Source: Mucilaginibacter defluvii
GTDB lineage: Bacteria; Bacteroidota; Bacteroidia; Sphingobacteriales; Sphingobacteriaceae
Reading direction: 5' to 3'
DNA length: 64,000 nucleotides
NCBI RefSeq assembly: GCF_039543225.1
Contig: NZ_BAABJI010000002.1
Span: 682,001 to 746,000 of the forward strand
Shown: positions 17,887 through 26,235 of the stretch, in pieces
Layout of the letters: the number at the start of each line of letters is the position of its first letter
Numbering within the stretch: position 1 is the stretch's first letter
The notes under the pieces: generated by a model
The model's input: the letters and a program-made list of their open reading frames with translations, nothing else
Database searches by the model: none
Told to the model about the DNA's origin: nothing
Position numbers and translations under genes: made by a program

Positions 17887-20800
17887 TATTGAAGTCAGAT
17901 AATTTGGCTTTCAAAAGCCATTCCTCTACAACTGCGTGCTCCGTCCCCCATTTTTGTAATTGCAGCGCCATCATCACCAGGCGTTCCTGAACATAAGGTA
18001 CGTCCACATTGTCCGGCATTTTATCAAGGTATTTTTCCAGCAAAAGGATATACCAGGGCGCAAATAATTCAAACTGCTTTTGTAGCATGGTATTACTGCC
18101 CCAGTGTGCCAGATAATTCAACGATGCTTCCAGCCCTGGTTGCTGCTGCAGTAAGGCTTTGTTAATAATGATGATGATATGTTGCGGATCAAACTGACCT
18201 GCTTGCAACGCTCGGCTTACTTCGCTAAGCGCCCAAATGACCGCTGAACTATCTGCGCTGAGCAAGCCTTCGGTAAGCGATTTATATTCGCGCTGCTCAT
18301 CAAAAAGAGCTGAAGCCAGCTGCATTACCTCTGCATAGTCGGCTTTACCTCCTAGCTTATGCCGGTGCAGTCTCATAAATGCGATCATATCTTCGAGTAC
18401 ATTAGCGAAGGAGTTAAATACCAGCGGCCTGTCTCCTACATTTTTAATGAGTCGAAGGCTATCTTTGATCTTTTTGTACAGCAAGTCTAAATCACCTGCA
18501 GTCCAGGTGATACCTTTTGCATTTTCAGGGCCTTTTGTCAATGCACTAACATCGATACTTTCTATTCCGCCAGATATGGTAGTTCCTTCGATGCCGGTGT
18601 ACCATAGCGCGTAATGGGACAAAAGCGCCTGACGGATACGTTTCATAAGGTTTCGCTCCGGCTTCACGAAATGTAAAATGATCCGCCAAACCCGCACATT
18701 GCGTACCGTGCTGTAGTCTACTAGTTGTAAAGCGGCGCTGATCTTGCTATGCTGCTCCGGTGTCAGTAATCGGTATAAATTTCCAAGTGCAAATAAATGG
18801 CTGTCCACCTTAGCCGTTAATTCATCTATTAGCACCTCAATTAGTTCATGGAGTTGCTGTCCAACCTGTTTTTTGTTACGCAAATGTTTATAAAACGCAT
18901 TCGAGTTCAAGTAAAATAAATAGTCTATCGGAATTTTGGATTTGCCTGACAAAATGTGTTCAAGACAGTCGCGAATGATAACTACAAAAGAATCTCGGTT
19001 GCGCAGATGCTTTATAGCGGTAGTAAAGAAGGCATTTTCTGCGCGATCCCGTTCCTTAAAGGCTTCACCGCTTAATACCAATGCTTTCCACAGGTCTAAA
19101 AATGAGTTCTCCCAAAATGCGGGTTTGACAGCGATCAGCAACTCGGAAAGCACATAGCGGATATGATCATGTAAATAGACAGGCGCGGTCTTTAACGCAG
19201 CAAAAAGGGTTTGACAAAGCCGTGGACGCTGCTCACGCAATATTTCGCTGGCCGCATAATCCTGACCGATCCTTTTTAAAAAGTCCGTATCCTGGTGTTG
19301 TATGCAGTGATATAGGCAAGGAAATGGATAACGTTCGAAGGACAATTTAAAAACCGGGTAAAAATCCTTAGGACTTTGAAGGTAAACGCCTCTCAAAGCC
19401 ATTTGGTTACCCAGTTCAGCTAATAGCCCCAGATATTGTGAGGACATCTCCTGCGCCGTAAAGGTGATGAAATGGACTGAGCTTCCGGTAGAGAAGCGTC
19501 CTTTGCCATAAGGCGTTATTTTTTCGTCTTTGGGGACAATTTCACTTTGCAAATATTTGTAATTGGCCCTAAGCGGTCGAAAGCCGCTTTGTTCATACGC
19601 TTCAGTGATCCTGTCCAATTTCTTATCCCGATGCCAGTTCCTGGTAAGCTTGAAATGGGAAAGCATTTCATAGGCATACAACCGTTCCTCGCCGTTGATC
19701 CGGTCACCGTTCTCCAATTCTTCCGTCAACAACGCTGACGCAGCACCCAAATCAAAGACGGCCATAAAACCAGCTTTTTGCAGGACTTGCCGGCCCTGAG
19801 GTTGCCATGCGTCCAACGCAGATCGCAACTTGTCGAACTGTAATGTGTATGCCAAATACAATACCTGCTCATATTCTGGCCCGTCGTGCAGAACCGCAAT
19901 GCCTGTAAGCGCGTCATACCGGTACAAAAGTTGCTTTGTGCCCGGCGCCGTAGCGGGTTGCCGTAGCAGCGCATCAATAACTTCTTGCGGAAGCACTTCT
20001 CGTATGGGAACAAAATAGTCCTGCAGCGCGTAAAGCACCAGCCGGCTAAGTTGTTCAATTTCCGGCGTATCTTCTGGCTCGGACGGCCACTTGCTGCGCG
20101 CGTACCTCAGCACTTCATGCTGATTTCGGCTATAAGCGTGGTTAATGTCGGGTAGTAGCACCTTGCCACGTAATTTTTCCAGTTTACTGACGGTCTTTTT
20201 GATTGACGCTATTTCAAAGCCGAACGAAGAGTCTTTAAAATGCAGGTCAGTCCAAGCCCGCCTGCGGTCTTGCTCAGCCGAAAGATCTTTGAGAGGAACG
20301 ATGGGACGTATATCGTAATCACCGGATAAATAGGCCAGGAAATAACCTATTGCTGCTCGCGGATCTACGCTATCCGTGTCTGTACCAGGCGGTGCGATAA
20401 ACTTTAGTATCTCAGGCTCCCGGATAGGTATCCGGATAATACTGTGATTTTCATAAAACAGCCGTTTATCCACAGTGTCAGGAGTATTGTTGACGTCGAT
20501 GAGGTATATCTTATATTCACGCTGACCTTCCGGTTTAGCGGCCTGCTTTTGCAGGATATCCCGGACCCAGCCAATCCATGCAAGAAAATTGGGGTCTACG
20601 CCAGAAAAACCGATCAGGCAGAATGACTCCTGCAGCAGCGAAAGGCGCATGAGTTGTGTAAAAGCCTCATGTTTCACCGGGTAATCGTTATAGTGTTCTG
20701 CCGCGATAATATATTGTGTTTTAAAATCGCCATCGAATTCGAAATAATGCGACTCTTTTTGGGCTTTGGTGCGCAGTGAGCCGTGTAACTTTACAATATT

Positions 20801-21646
20801 CCGGTTTCGTTTGAGTTTTAAATCTGCTGCGTGTGTGACTACACGGTAACTTTCGTTGACCGACCGTTCCAAGTCGCGAACCTGTTTCTCTTTCTCCTCT
20901 TTTCGTGTGCCAAGTTCCTGCAGTCTATGGCCTAAGTCGAACCGCTCTTGCGAAACATTGCGTTTCGGGTTTTCACGGGTGTGCGCGTCCACCAGAATCG
21001 CAGCGGCACTATTCTCTGCTCCTTCATCATTTTTAAGTGCTTCAAGCGCTTTTCGAACCAAGATGATCTCTTTGTCAACATCATCAAGTTCACGCTCCAC
21101 CATCATTATTTTATGCTGCAATTCCGGAATGATGTCAGGGTCAATACAAACATCCAGCAACTCATCGTAATTGGTCGTGTAGATATTGTTCCATGGCAAA
21201 TTGATGATCTCAAGGTGTAAAGCCAGCTGTTCCCTGGGCAACATCTTCGTCGCCCCACGGCTTAACAAATACAATTCGTCGTGCTTTTTTATGATTTGCG
21301 GTGTCCGTTCTTCAATATACCCCGCTATCGATTCAGCGTAACCCTTTATTGAAATGAACTTTGATACAACCTGCAGGTATCCTTCAGCTCGCAAAATTGC
21401 TTTAGCTTTATCCCGAACAAACTCCTGACGCAATAGACGGCGGTACCGCGGTGTATGGAGACAATGCTGGTCAAATGCCACGCCAATCTCGTCTTTATAT
21501 AACTCACATACCAGGTCATGCAGTAACTCGTCCCAGGTTAAAAATAATGGGCTAACATTTTTACTGAAGCCGGAACCAACTAATAGCGAAAGCTGATCGC
21601 CCGCCAGCTTCCGGCGAAGTGTAGTGAGATTTTTTATATAAGACAT
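17861..21646 (-). CDS. SIR2-domain protein, putative NAD-depleting defence effector
   Basis: 1261-aa protein with an N-terminal SIR2-like NAD-binding domain: LSLLVGSGFSKNVSP (residues 19-33), NIYTTNYDELLD (about 155-165), IVKLHGSLR (about 285) and CLIGFSGVDPNFLAWI. The central insertion is a charged coiled coil (about 175-250). The remaining 850 residues are helical and repeat-like. SIR2 domains of this type in DSR, Thoeris, SIR2-HerA and short-pAgo systems degrade NAD+ on phage infection, so the same is likely here. It lies 24 bases after the 520-aa gene and overlaps the nuclease-like gene. No HerA, pAgo or TIR gene of a known SIR2 system is adjacent, so the combination appears distinct. Confidence 0.75.
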   Translation of the reverse strand: MSYIKNLTTLRRKLAGDQLSLLVGSGFSKNVSPLFLTWDELLHDLVCELYKDEIGVAFDQHCLHTPRYRRLLRQEFVRDKAKAILRAEGYLQVVSKFISIKGYAESIAGYIEERTPQIIKKHDELYLLSRGATKMLPREQLALHLEIINLPWNNIYTTNYDELLDVCIDPDIIPELQHKIMMVERELDDVDKEIILVRKALEALKNDEGAENSAAAILVDAHTRENPKRNVSQERFDLGHRLQELGTRKEEKEKQVRDLERSVNESYRVVTHAADLKLKRNRNIVKLHGSLRTKAQKESHYFEFDGDFKTQYIIAAEHYNDYPVKHEAFTQLMRLSLLQESFCLIGFSGVDPNFLAWIGWVRDILQKQAAKPEGQREYKIYLIDVNNTPDTVDKRLFYENHSIIRIPIREPEILKFIAPPGTDTDSVDPRAAIGYFLAYLSGDYDIRPIVPLKDLSAEQDRRRAWTDLHFKDSSFGFEIASIKKTVSKLEKLRGKVLLPDINHAYSRNQHEVLRYARSKWPSEPEDTPEIEQLSRLVLYALQDYFVPIREVLPQEVIDALLRQPATAPGTKQLLYRYDALTGIAVLHDGPEYEQVLYLAYTLQFDKLRSALDAWQPQGRQVLQKAGFMAVFDLGAASALLTEELENGDRINGEERLYAYEMLSHFKLTRNWHRDKKLDRITEAYEQSGFRPLRANYKYLQSEIVPKDEKITPYGKGRFSTGSSVHFITFTAQEMSSQYLGLLAELGNQMALRGVYLQSPKDFYPVFKLSFERYPFPCLYHCIQHQDTDFLKRIGQDYAASEILREQRPRLCQTLFAALKTAPVYLHDHIRYVLSELLIAVKPAFWENSFLDLWKALVLSGEAFKERDRAENAFFTTAIKHLRNRDSFVVIIRDCLEHILSGKSKIPIDYLFYLNSNAFYKHLRNKKQVGQQLHELIEVLIDELTAKVDSHLFALGNLYRLLTPEQHSKISAALQLVDYSTVRNVRVWRIILHFVKPERNLMKRIRQALLSHYALWYTGIEGTTISGGIESIDVSALTKGPENAKGITWTAGDLDLLYKKIKDSLRLIKNVGDRPLVFNSFANVLEDMIAFMRLHRHKLGGKADYAEVMQLASALFDEQREYKSLTEGLLSADSSAVIWALSEVSRALQAGQFDPQHIIIIINKALLQQQPGLEASLNYLAHWGSNTMLQKQFELFAPWYILLLEKYLDKMPDNVDVPYVQERLVMMALQLQKWGTEHAVVEEWLLKAKLSDFNNVQQLLMR

Positions 21647-21670
21647 TCAGAAGTAAATAATTTTGGGCTC

Positions 21671-23233
21671 TTAAAACTCGCCTAAACCAAAATTCTCAAT
21701 AAATCGCTTTTCTCTTTCGATATCATTTTCGAAATATCCAATTTCTCTTTTAGCAAAATCTTTCACTTCATCAACCGGATGGGTCAGCAATGATTCAGCT
21801 AATCTTTTACGGCGCTCAAATATTGGCATAGCGCTGCCGACCGATGAAAATGTATGTAAACGTGACGATAATTCGCTGAGTAGACGTTCATCCGCTCCGT
21901 AAAAATTCAGCAAGCTAATGATTATCGGAGTCAAGGTGACATTACCCTCTTCATCGCTACGCTCGAATTCTACAAATGCAGCCAAACGGCGGGGACCCTC
22001 TGGTTTATTTTCCTGTGCCCACTGCAGTAATTTTTCTTCGTCGTATCGCCGGAATGATTTTAACACTTCGATGAGTTGATCAGCGATTTGTATATCACCT
22101 TCAAGCAAGTAGTGTCCAAGGATCGGCCACACCGTATCCCATTGATACTCCAGCAAATTAACCAGAAGGTTCTCGATCAAACTTTCCGAACGAAAAAAAT
22201 GAGATGAAAATGTTTGTACAGCGCCTTCCGCGAGGTATGCAGAAAGTACGCTGTCGTTATCTTCCTTAACCAGCCGAAGTGCAATCGTCTCATAGGTATG
22301 CTTGATGAGCACACCTGCATCGAATGAGATGATATTTGCGCCGGACACAAGTTCACGGACGATAGCTTTAAGCTCATGCCAACGTTCTTCATTTCGGTAA
22401 AGGGCCAAGTGTATGGTGTCCAAAGCCTGCCAATACCCCTGTTCTCCGAGCTTCACCAGCCAACGGATATAGGATTCAAACTCATTTAACGGTAAAGCTT
22501 CAGCATGGATGTACTGTAAATTCTGAATTGTTTCCGGAGATCTTAACAGTACGTTTTCATATTTGAGGAGATCTGTCAACATAACTTTCAAGTACCGGCC
22601 GGCACGTACCGCGTGCCTTTCGGTATTATGGTGTTGCAGAAGCAGGTCAATGGTTTCCCGTATGAATGTATCATCTGCAGTGCCTGCTAAAAAACCAAGA
22701 ACGAACGCTGGATTTTGTTTTTGTTCTTCAATATCAGCAAGGGACTGAACGACAGCTTTGATAAAATCAATGCTTGGGCCGGATATTCGTCCGATTTCTT
22801 CACCAAAATTATATGTTTGCCGCTGCTCGCCCGATTGCAGTATGGTAAGTGCATTTTCAGAAACAAGCGTATTTAAATTTATTTCCCGCGCGAATCGTCT
22901 TGCTTTTTCCTCTGACTTATCTTGATAGCCATTGTTTGTTTTTACAAGTTCGTATGGCGCCATAATCACGTAAAGCGATAGCTGTTCCATGGGGCTTTTC
23001 CCGTCATGCTCGGACAAAATTGCACTGATTCGCTCAATATCCTCTTCCGCTACCGGCCATCTGTTCGATGCTAAGTTAACAAACTCTTGTCTGAGCTCCT
23101 GATCAATCTTTCCTTGAACCTTGATAAGTTCCGACACGGCTGTATAAATCGCTTCTTTGTTTCCGTGAAGAAATTGATCTCTGAATTTGCGGATCAGTAT
23201 CTCGCCGGCTTGCTGTGCTGTTTCCTTACTCAT
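21671..23233 (-). CDS. Helical (HEAT-like) protein of the putative defence operon
   Basis: 520-aa, almost entirely alpha-helical, acidic protein with no signal peptide or membrane segment. No catalytic motif is visible. The C-terminus (PIFERRKRLAESLLTHP, then VKDFAKREIGYFENDIE) resembles the end of HEAT-repeat regions in large STAND or defence proteins, suggesting a sensor or scaffold. Its ATG overlaps the TGA of a 48-codon ORF (ATGA), and the SIR2 gene follows after 24 bases, so it is part of the same translation-coupled unit. It could be the recognition subunit for the two enzymatic partners, or the surviving half of an ancestral larger protein. Function not known. Confidence 0.6.
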   Translation of the reverse strand: MSKETAQQAGEILIRKFRDQFLHGNKEAIYTAVSELIKVQGKIDQELRQEFVNLASNRWPVAEEDIERISAILSEHDGKSPMEQLSLYVIMAPYELVKTNNGYQDKSEEKARRFAREINLNTLVSENALTILQSGEQRQTYNFGEEIGRISGPSIDFIKAVVQSLADIEEQKQNPAFVLGFLAGTADDTFIRETIDLLLQHHNTERHAVRAGRYLKVMLTDLLKYENVLLRSPETIQNLQYIHAEALPLNEFESYIRWLVKLGEQGYWQALDTIHLALYRNEERWHELKAIVRELVSGANIISFDAGVLIKHTYETIALRLVKEDNDSVLSAYLAEGAVQTFSSHFFRSESLIENLLVNLLEYQWDTVWPILGHYLLEGDIQIADQLIEVLKSFRRYDEEKLLQWAQENKPEGPRRLAAFVEFERSDEEGNVTLTPIIISLLNFYGADERLLSELSSRLHTFSSVGSAMPIFERRKRLAESLLTHPVDEVKDFAKREIGYFENDIEREKRFIENFGLGEF

Positions 23234-23376
23234 GTAATTTTATCCTCAAAACCCTTGACTATATCTAGCTGGCAAAGCTTAATGGCGGCGGCCTCTTTCA
23301 GTGCTCTGCCAATAAAATTTTCATTGATATCTTTGTCAATATCGGACTGATAAGAATAGAATATTTTGTACTTCAA
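23230..23376 (-). CDS. 48-residue ORF with TIR-like N-terminal signature (possibly truncated)
   Basis: From a TTG at 23376 the frame reads MKYKIFYSYQSDIDKDINEN, then FIGRALKEAAAI, and ends GFEDKIT before TGA. The pattern IFYSxQSD...N.NFI..AL..A is the start of a family of TIR-like or nucleotide-binding proteins common in defence islands (usual form FYSWQSD...NRNFI), which are normally 250 aa or more. Only the first strand and helix survive, so this looks like an internal deletion or a minimal remnant. Its stop overlaps the 520-aa gene start as ATGA, indicating that the last codons are in their original position. An in-frame stop lies 18 bases upstream of the TTG. It may now act only as a translation-coupling leader. 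Confidence 0.5.
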   Translation of the reverse strand: MKYKIFYSYQSDIDKDINENFIGRALKEAAAIKLCQLDIVKGFEDKIT

Positions 23377-23414
23377 GTGAATAGTGATGGTTTAGAGTTT
23401 GAACGCAAATCGAA

Positions 23415-23487
23415 AGTACTGAAACTGTTTGGTTCTGTCAACAGTGTTTTATCATTCAAAAGATGCACAACAAGCGGTTTCAGTACT
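23415..23487. promoter_or_regulatory. Long imperfect hairpin upstream of the defence operon
   Basis: AGTACTGAAAC (23415-23425) is perfectly complementary to GTTTCAGTACT (23477-23487), and pairing continues inward for six more base pairs with two G-T wobbles, giving a stem of about 17 bp around a 39-base loop. It begins 39 bases upstream of the TTG of the first small ORF, so it is either in the 5' leader or an operator region. Nothing coding is visible in it. Confidence 0.5.
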
Positions 23488-23525
23488 ATAGGTAAAATTA
23501 AACTAGGATCGTTTTATTTGATTGC

Positions 23526-23552
23526 AACGTAAAGTGTTTCGCGCTTTACGTT
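23526..23552. promoter_or_regulatory. Palindrome upstream of the defence operon
   Basis: Arms AACGTAAAGTG (23526-23536) and CGCTTTACGTT (23542-23552) match at 10 of 11 positions around a 5-base centre. It could be a regulator-binding site or a terminator for rightward transcription, since TTTG follows on the plus strand. The rest of 23553-23899 shows no gene or other structure I can support. Confidence 0.45.
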
Positions 23553-23899
23553 TTGTAAATGTTAATTCTAAGCTCCAGGCAGCGATAAGCCGCGCAGGAA
23601 GGCAGTTGTTATCTTGTAATGTTACGAACAATTTGCGTCCTTTTATGAAGTATCATGTATAAACATCAATGGGTCTGAAACGGCCTTCGTATCCAAACTG
23701 TACTTACAACGTCACTTAATTAACATAGCCTCGGAAGGTGGAATTTGTGCAAGTAACGATCCTCATCATTGAGAATAACCTGCTAAATGATTAAAAAGCG
23801 ACTACAATTACAAACAGTGATAATTAATTTTTTGAGTGATAGCATATTAAACTTTATACTAGTAGCTACTAACAACTGCAGACTTCAACTTACTTCCAT

Positions 23900-23936
23900 A
23901 AAAAAAAGCAGAACGCACATAAAGTACGCCCTGCTT
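23900..23936 (-). terminator. Intrinsic terminator after the GH26 fragment
   Basis: On the minus strand AAGCAGGGCGTAC pairs with GTGCGTTCTGCTT (13 bp with G-T pairs) around a 5-base loop and is followed by a run of T. It lies 30 bases beyond the stop of the mannanase fragment and fits its original terminator. Confidence 0.75.
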
Positions 23937-23965
23937 CATTAATTGCAATAAAAGATTTAAACGTT

Positions 23966-24588
23966 TTAGTCTCTTAGGTTAGGCATCTCATCTAACGTAA
24001 TTACGTAGGTACTTTCGAACGTCTTCTTCCATAATTCAACCGAATTCCAGGTTGTACCGATTGTATAGTCGCCCGACCAAATCTGAAACCACGACCAACC
24101 CGCGTTTTCACGCTCGAGTATCTCCGGGTCCGGGATGGATCCGGCCTCGGTATAGGCGACCATTTTCTTGCCGCCATATTGAGCGTATATACGATTGTAT
24201 TCGGCAACCTGCGAACCGTGGTCTCCCGTCTTGTACATGTCCCTACCAATGATGTCAACATATTCATCACCGGGATACCAATCGTTGTCTCCCGGCTCAG
24301 TAGTGTACACCCAAATTAAGTTTTTTAAACCGTGGTGGTTAACCATACGATCGAACATAACTTGATATAGTTTTTTGTACACAGCACCACCTTTTGCACC
24401 CCACCAGAATGATTGATTAGCGGCTTCATGAATGGGTCGCCAAATTACGGGAATATGCTGGTCCTGTAGTTGTTTTAACTGGCCTGAGACGTAGTCAATA
24501 TCACTTATCATTGCAGCGTATTCCGCAGATGAAGGGTCATCGATCTTGCTGGCGTCAAAACCGGTTGCGTTCGCATAGAACTCCTCGG
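23966..24588 (-). pseudogene. GH26 beta-mannanase, 5'-truncated
   Basis: C-terminal two thirds of a glycoside hydrolase family 26 enzyme (endo-beta-1,4-mannanase type). The acid/base Glu is in VIWRPIHEAANQSFWWG and the nucleophile Glu in MVAYTEAGSIPDP. The homologous reading frame continues upstream of the ATG at 24511 through FYANATGFDASKIDDPSSAE, a typical GH26 loop, up to about 24588, where it stops making sense. The signal peptide and the first 100 or more residues of the barrel are therefore missing. The gene meets a GNAT gene, also 5'-truncated, head to head, marking a recombination or deletion joint. Probably inactive. Confidence 0.8.
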
Positions 24589-24960
24589 TTTGACTTCTAT
24601 GAGTTTTTAGAACACTACAATCCCGAAAAAGACAAGATTTGGCTCGCTACATACAACGAAAAGATCATCGGCTGCATTGCAATCTTATCAAAACCGAACA
24701 ATGAGGCGCAACTCAGGTGGTTTCTGGTTCATCCGGTATTTAGAGGCACTGGTGTAGGCAAGCATCTTTTTACAAAAGCGATTGCGCACTGCCAAGAGCA
24801 ACAGTTAAAAAATGTTTATCTTTTAACTACTGATGAACAACATAAGGCGATCACTATGTATAAAAAAGCGGGATTCCAGCTCACGGCTTCTATGAAGTTG
24901 AAGCAATGGGGAAAAACGATGAGTGAAGAACGTTACGATCTTGATCTTACTAAGTCTTAA
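24589..24960 (+). pseudogene. GNAT acetyltransferase, 5'-truncated
   Basis: Homology begins at about 24589 with FDFYEFLEHYNPEKDKIW and runs through the acetyl-CoA site RWFLVHPVFRGTGVGKHLF to the end at 24960. This is the C-terminal GNAT domain of MarR-GNAT type regulators/acetyltransferases (AQLRWFLVxPxxRGxGxG). An ATG at 24511 opens the frame, but those first 26 residues are antisense of the GH26 fragment and do not look native. The winged-helix half expected upstream is absent. A short acetyltransferase could still be made, but the gene is best regarded as broken by the same joint that truncated GH26. Confidence 0.7.
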
Positions 24961-24972
24961 ACGGGCGTGCGA

Positions 24973-25076
24973 TAGTTGGTCTAACTTGCCTTCAGCTAAA
25001 ATGGCTAACACTTCCTTATTTGGTGCCATAGCGATCTTTCATTTTTTCCCCTCACGGCCAGTGATGCGAACCTTTG
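24973..25076 (-). pseudogene. DUF932 gene fragment (second copy)
   Basis: This stretch matches 33677-33785 inside the intact DUF932 gene at roughly three quarters of positions, including the codons for MAPNKEVL and LAEGK. The frame breaks on both sides. It is a leftover of a second DUF932-type mobile module and shows that the left half of the island has its own insertion history. Confidence 0.65.
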
Positions 25077-25144
25077 CTTGATTTATTTTATTTTAAACAG
25101 CAAGCGTTGCTTTACATGCTCTGTAGTTTCATTTAAAGAATTTC

Positions 25145-26125
25145 TTAAGCTAAGTGAGTAACGACATACAATGCCCCCACGGAGATCAATATCCATAATA
25201 GTACACCCTGCAACAGCGGTCTGACCCCTACAGAAGCAAGCACATTTCTAGATAAGCCTGCACCAATCAAAAACAAGGTCGACGAAAGCCCAGCCTTTGC
25301 CGCCATTACTAAATATGGACTAATCATTCTTACGAACGGTGTATAAGTACTAGTTACTGTAGCCAGTAAAAAAAGTCCGATAAAATATGGAATATTGATC
25401 TTGCCTGATCGGTTCTTGAAAATTACGGTTGATATAAAAGCTACCGGAATGATCCAAAGTGCACGGGCCAGCTTCACAGTTGTTGCTACTTCCAGCGCAT
25501 GTGCGCCGTATTTGCTGGCCGCCCCGACGACTGAACTTGTATCGTGTATAGCAATTGCACACCATAAGCCAAACTGGGTTTGCGACAAGTGAAGTGCATG
25601 TCCAACTAACGGAAATAGAAACAGCGCCAGCGAGTTCAATATGAACACACAACCTAAGGCCACCGAAATTTGCTTCTCTTCAGCTTTGATAACCGGTGAG
25701 ATGGCCGCAATAGCACTTCCACCACATATAGCTGTTCCGCAAGAGATTAGGTACGCGGTTTTCTTTTCAATGTGCAGCCATTGACCCATCAGGTAGCCAA
25801 TTATAAACGTGAAGAAGATAGAAACAACGGTGAACATAAAACCTTGTTTACCAGCCATTATCGCGCTATGTAGGTTCATTCCAAAACCAAGGCCAACTAC
25901 AGAAAATTGAAGTAAAATATGCGTCGCTTTATAATTGTAACTTAAAAAAGGATGCCCTGTAACCTGTGCTATTGCCAGTCCTAAAAACAAAGCGGCAGTC
26001 GGACTGATAAGTGGCGTTAAGCATAACAATAGACAAAATGCAAAAATCGCTTTTTGGTTAGTATGACTTAAATTGGGAAACAGACTCTTAGGAGAATGTT
26101 GCGGTGTTGAAGATGGCGTATTCAT
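25145..26125 (-). CDS. yeiH: YeiH/UPF0324-family putative sulfate/sulfite exporter (island copy)
   Basis: 326-aa inner-membrane protein with about nine hydrophobic segments. Family hallmarks are YLISCGTAICGGSAIAAISP, IHDTSSVVGAASKYG and FLIGAGLSRNVLASVG. It corresponds to the short YeiH form found in enterobacteria, whereas the operon copy at 3435 is longer. A LysR regulator is encoded directly upstream on the same strand, as with yeiE and yeiH in E. coli. The gap between them holds a 6-bp inverted repeat. Export of sulfite/sulfate or related anions is the family suggestion; substrate unproven. Confidence 0.85.
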   Translation of the reverse strand: MNTPSSTPQHSPKSLFPNLSHTNQKAIFAFCLLLCLTPLISPTAALFLGLAIAQVTGHPFLSYNYKATHILLQFSVVGLGFGMNLHSAIMAGKQGFMFTVVSIFFTFIIGYLMGQWLHIEKKTAYLISCGTAICGGSAIAAISPVIKAEEKQISVALGCVFILNSLALFLFPLVGHALHLSQTQFGLWCAIAIHDTSSVVGAASKYGAHALEVATTVKLARALWIIPVAFISTVIFKNRSGKINIPYFIGLFLLATVTSTYTPFVRMISPYLVMAAKAGLSSTLFLIGAGLSRNVLASVGVRPLLQGVLLWILISVGALYVVTHLA

Positions 26126-26194
26126 ATCTTTTATCTGAATACGCCAAAGATCTCTTATCTCAGGAGCGGATTTTTATCACAAATCGCGATGATA

Positions 26195-26211
26195 GATAAC
26201 AACAAGTTATC
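26195..26211. promoter_or_regulatory. Candidate LysR-type operator
   Basis: GATAAC-AACAA-GTTATC is a perfect 6-bp inverted repeat with a 5-base centre, lying between the LysR gene and yeiH. LysR regulators bind dyads of the T-N11-A form, and this one contains ATAAC/GTTAT at that spacing. A role in regulating yeiH is inferred. Confidence 0.45.
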
Positions 26212-26235
26212 ATTAAAGCAGACATATACTTTATT

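Noticed and set aside
23415..23487. Retron-like non-coding RNA beside the defence genes
   Set aside because: A retron needs a nearby reverse transcriptase; no RT motif occurs in the operon or its flanks.
24823..25029. 68-codon minus-strand ORF
   Set aside because: Only its first 20 or so residues are the DUF932 relic; the rest is antisense to the GNAT gene.
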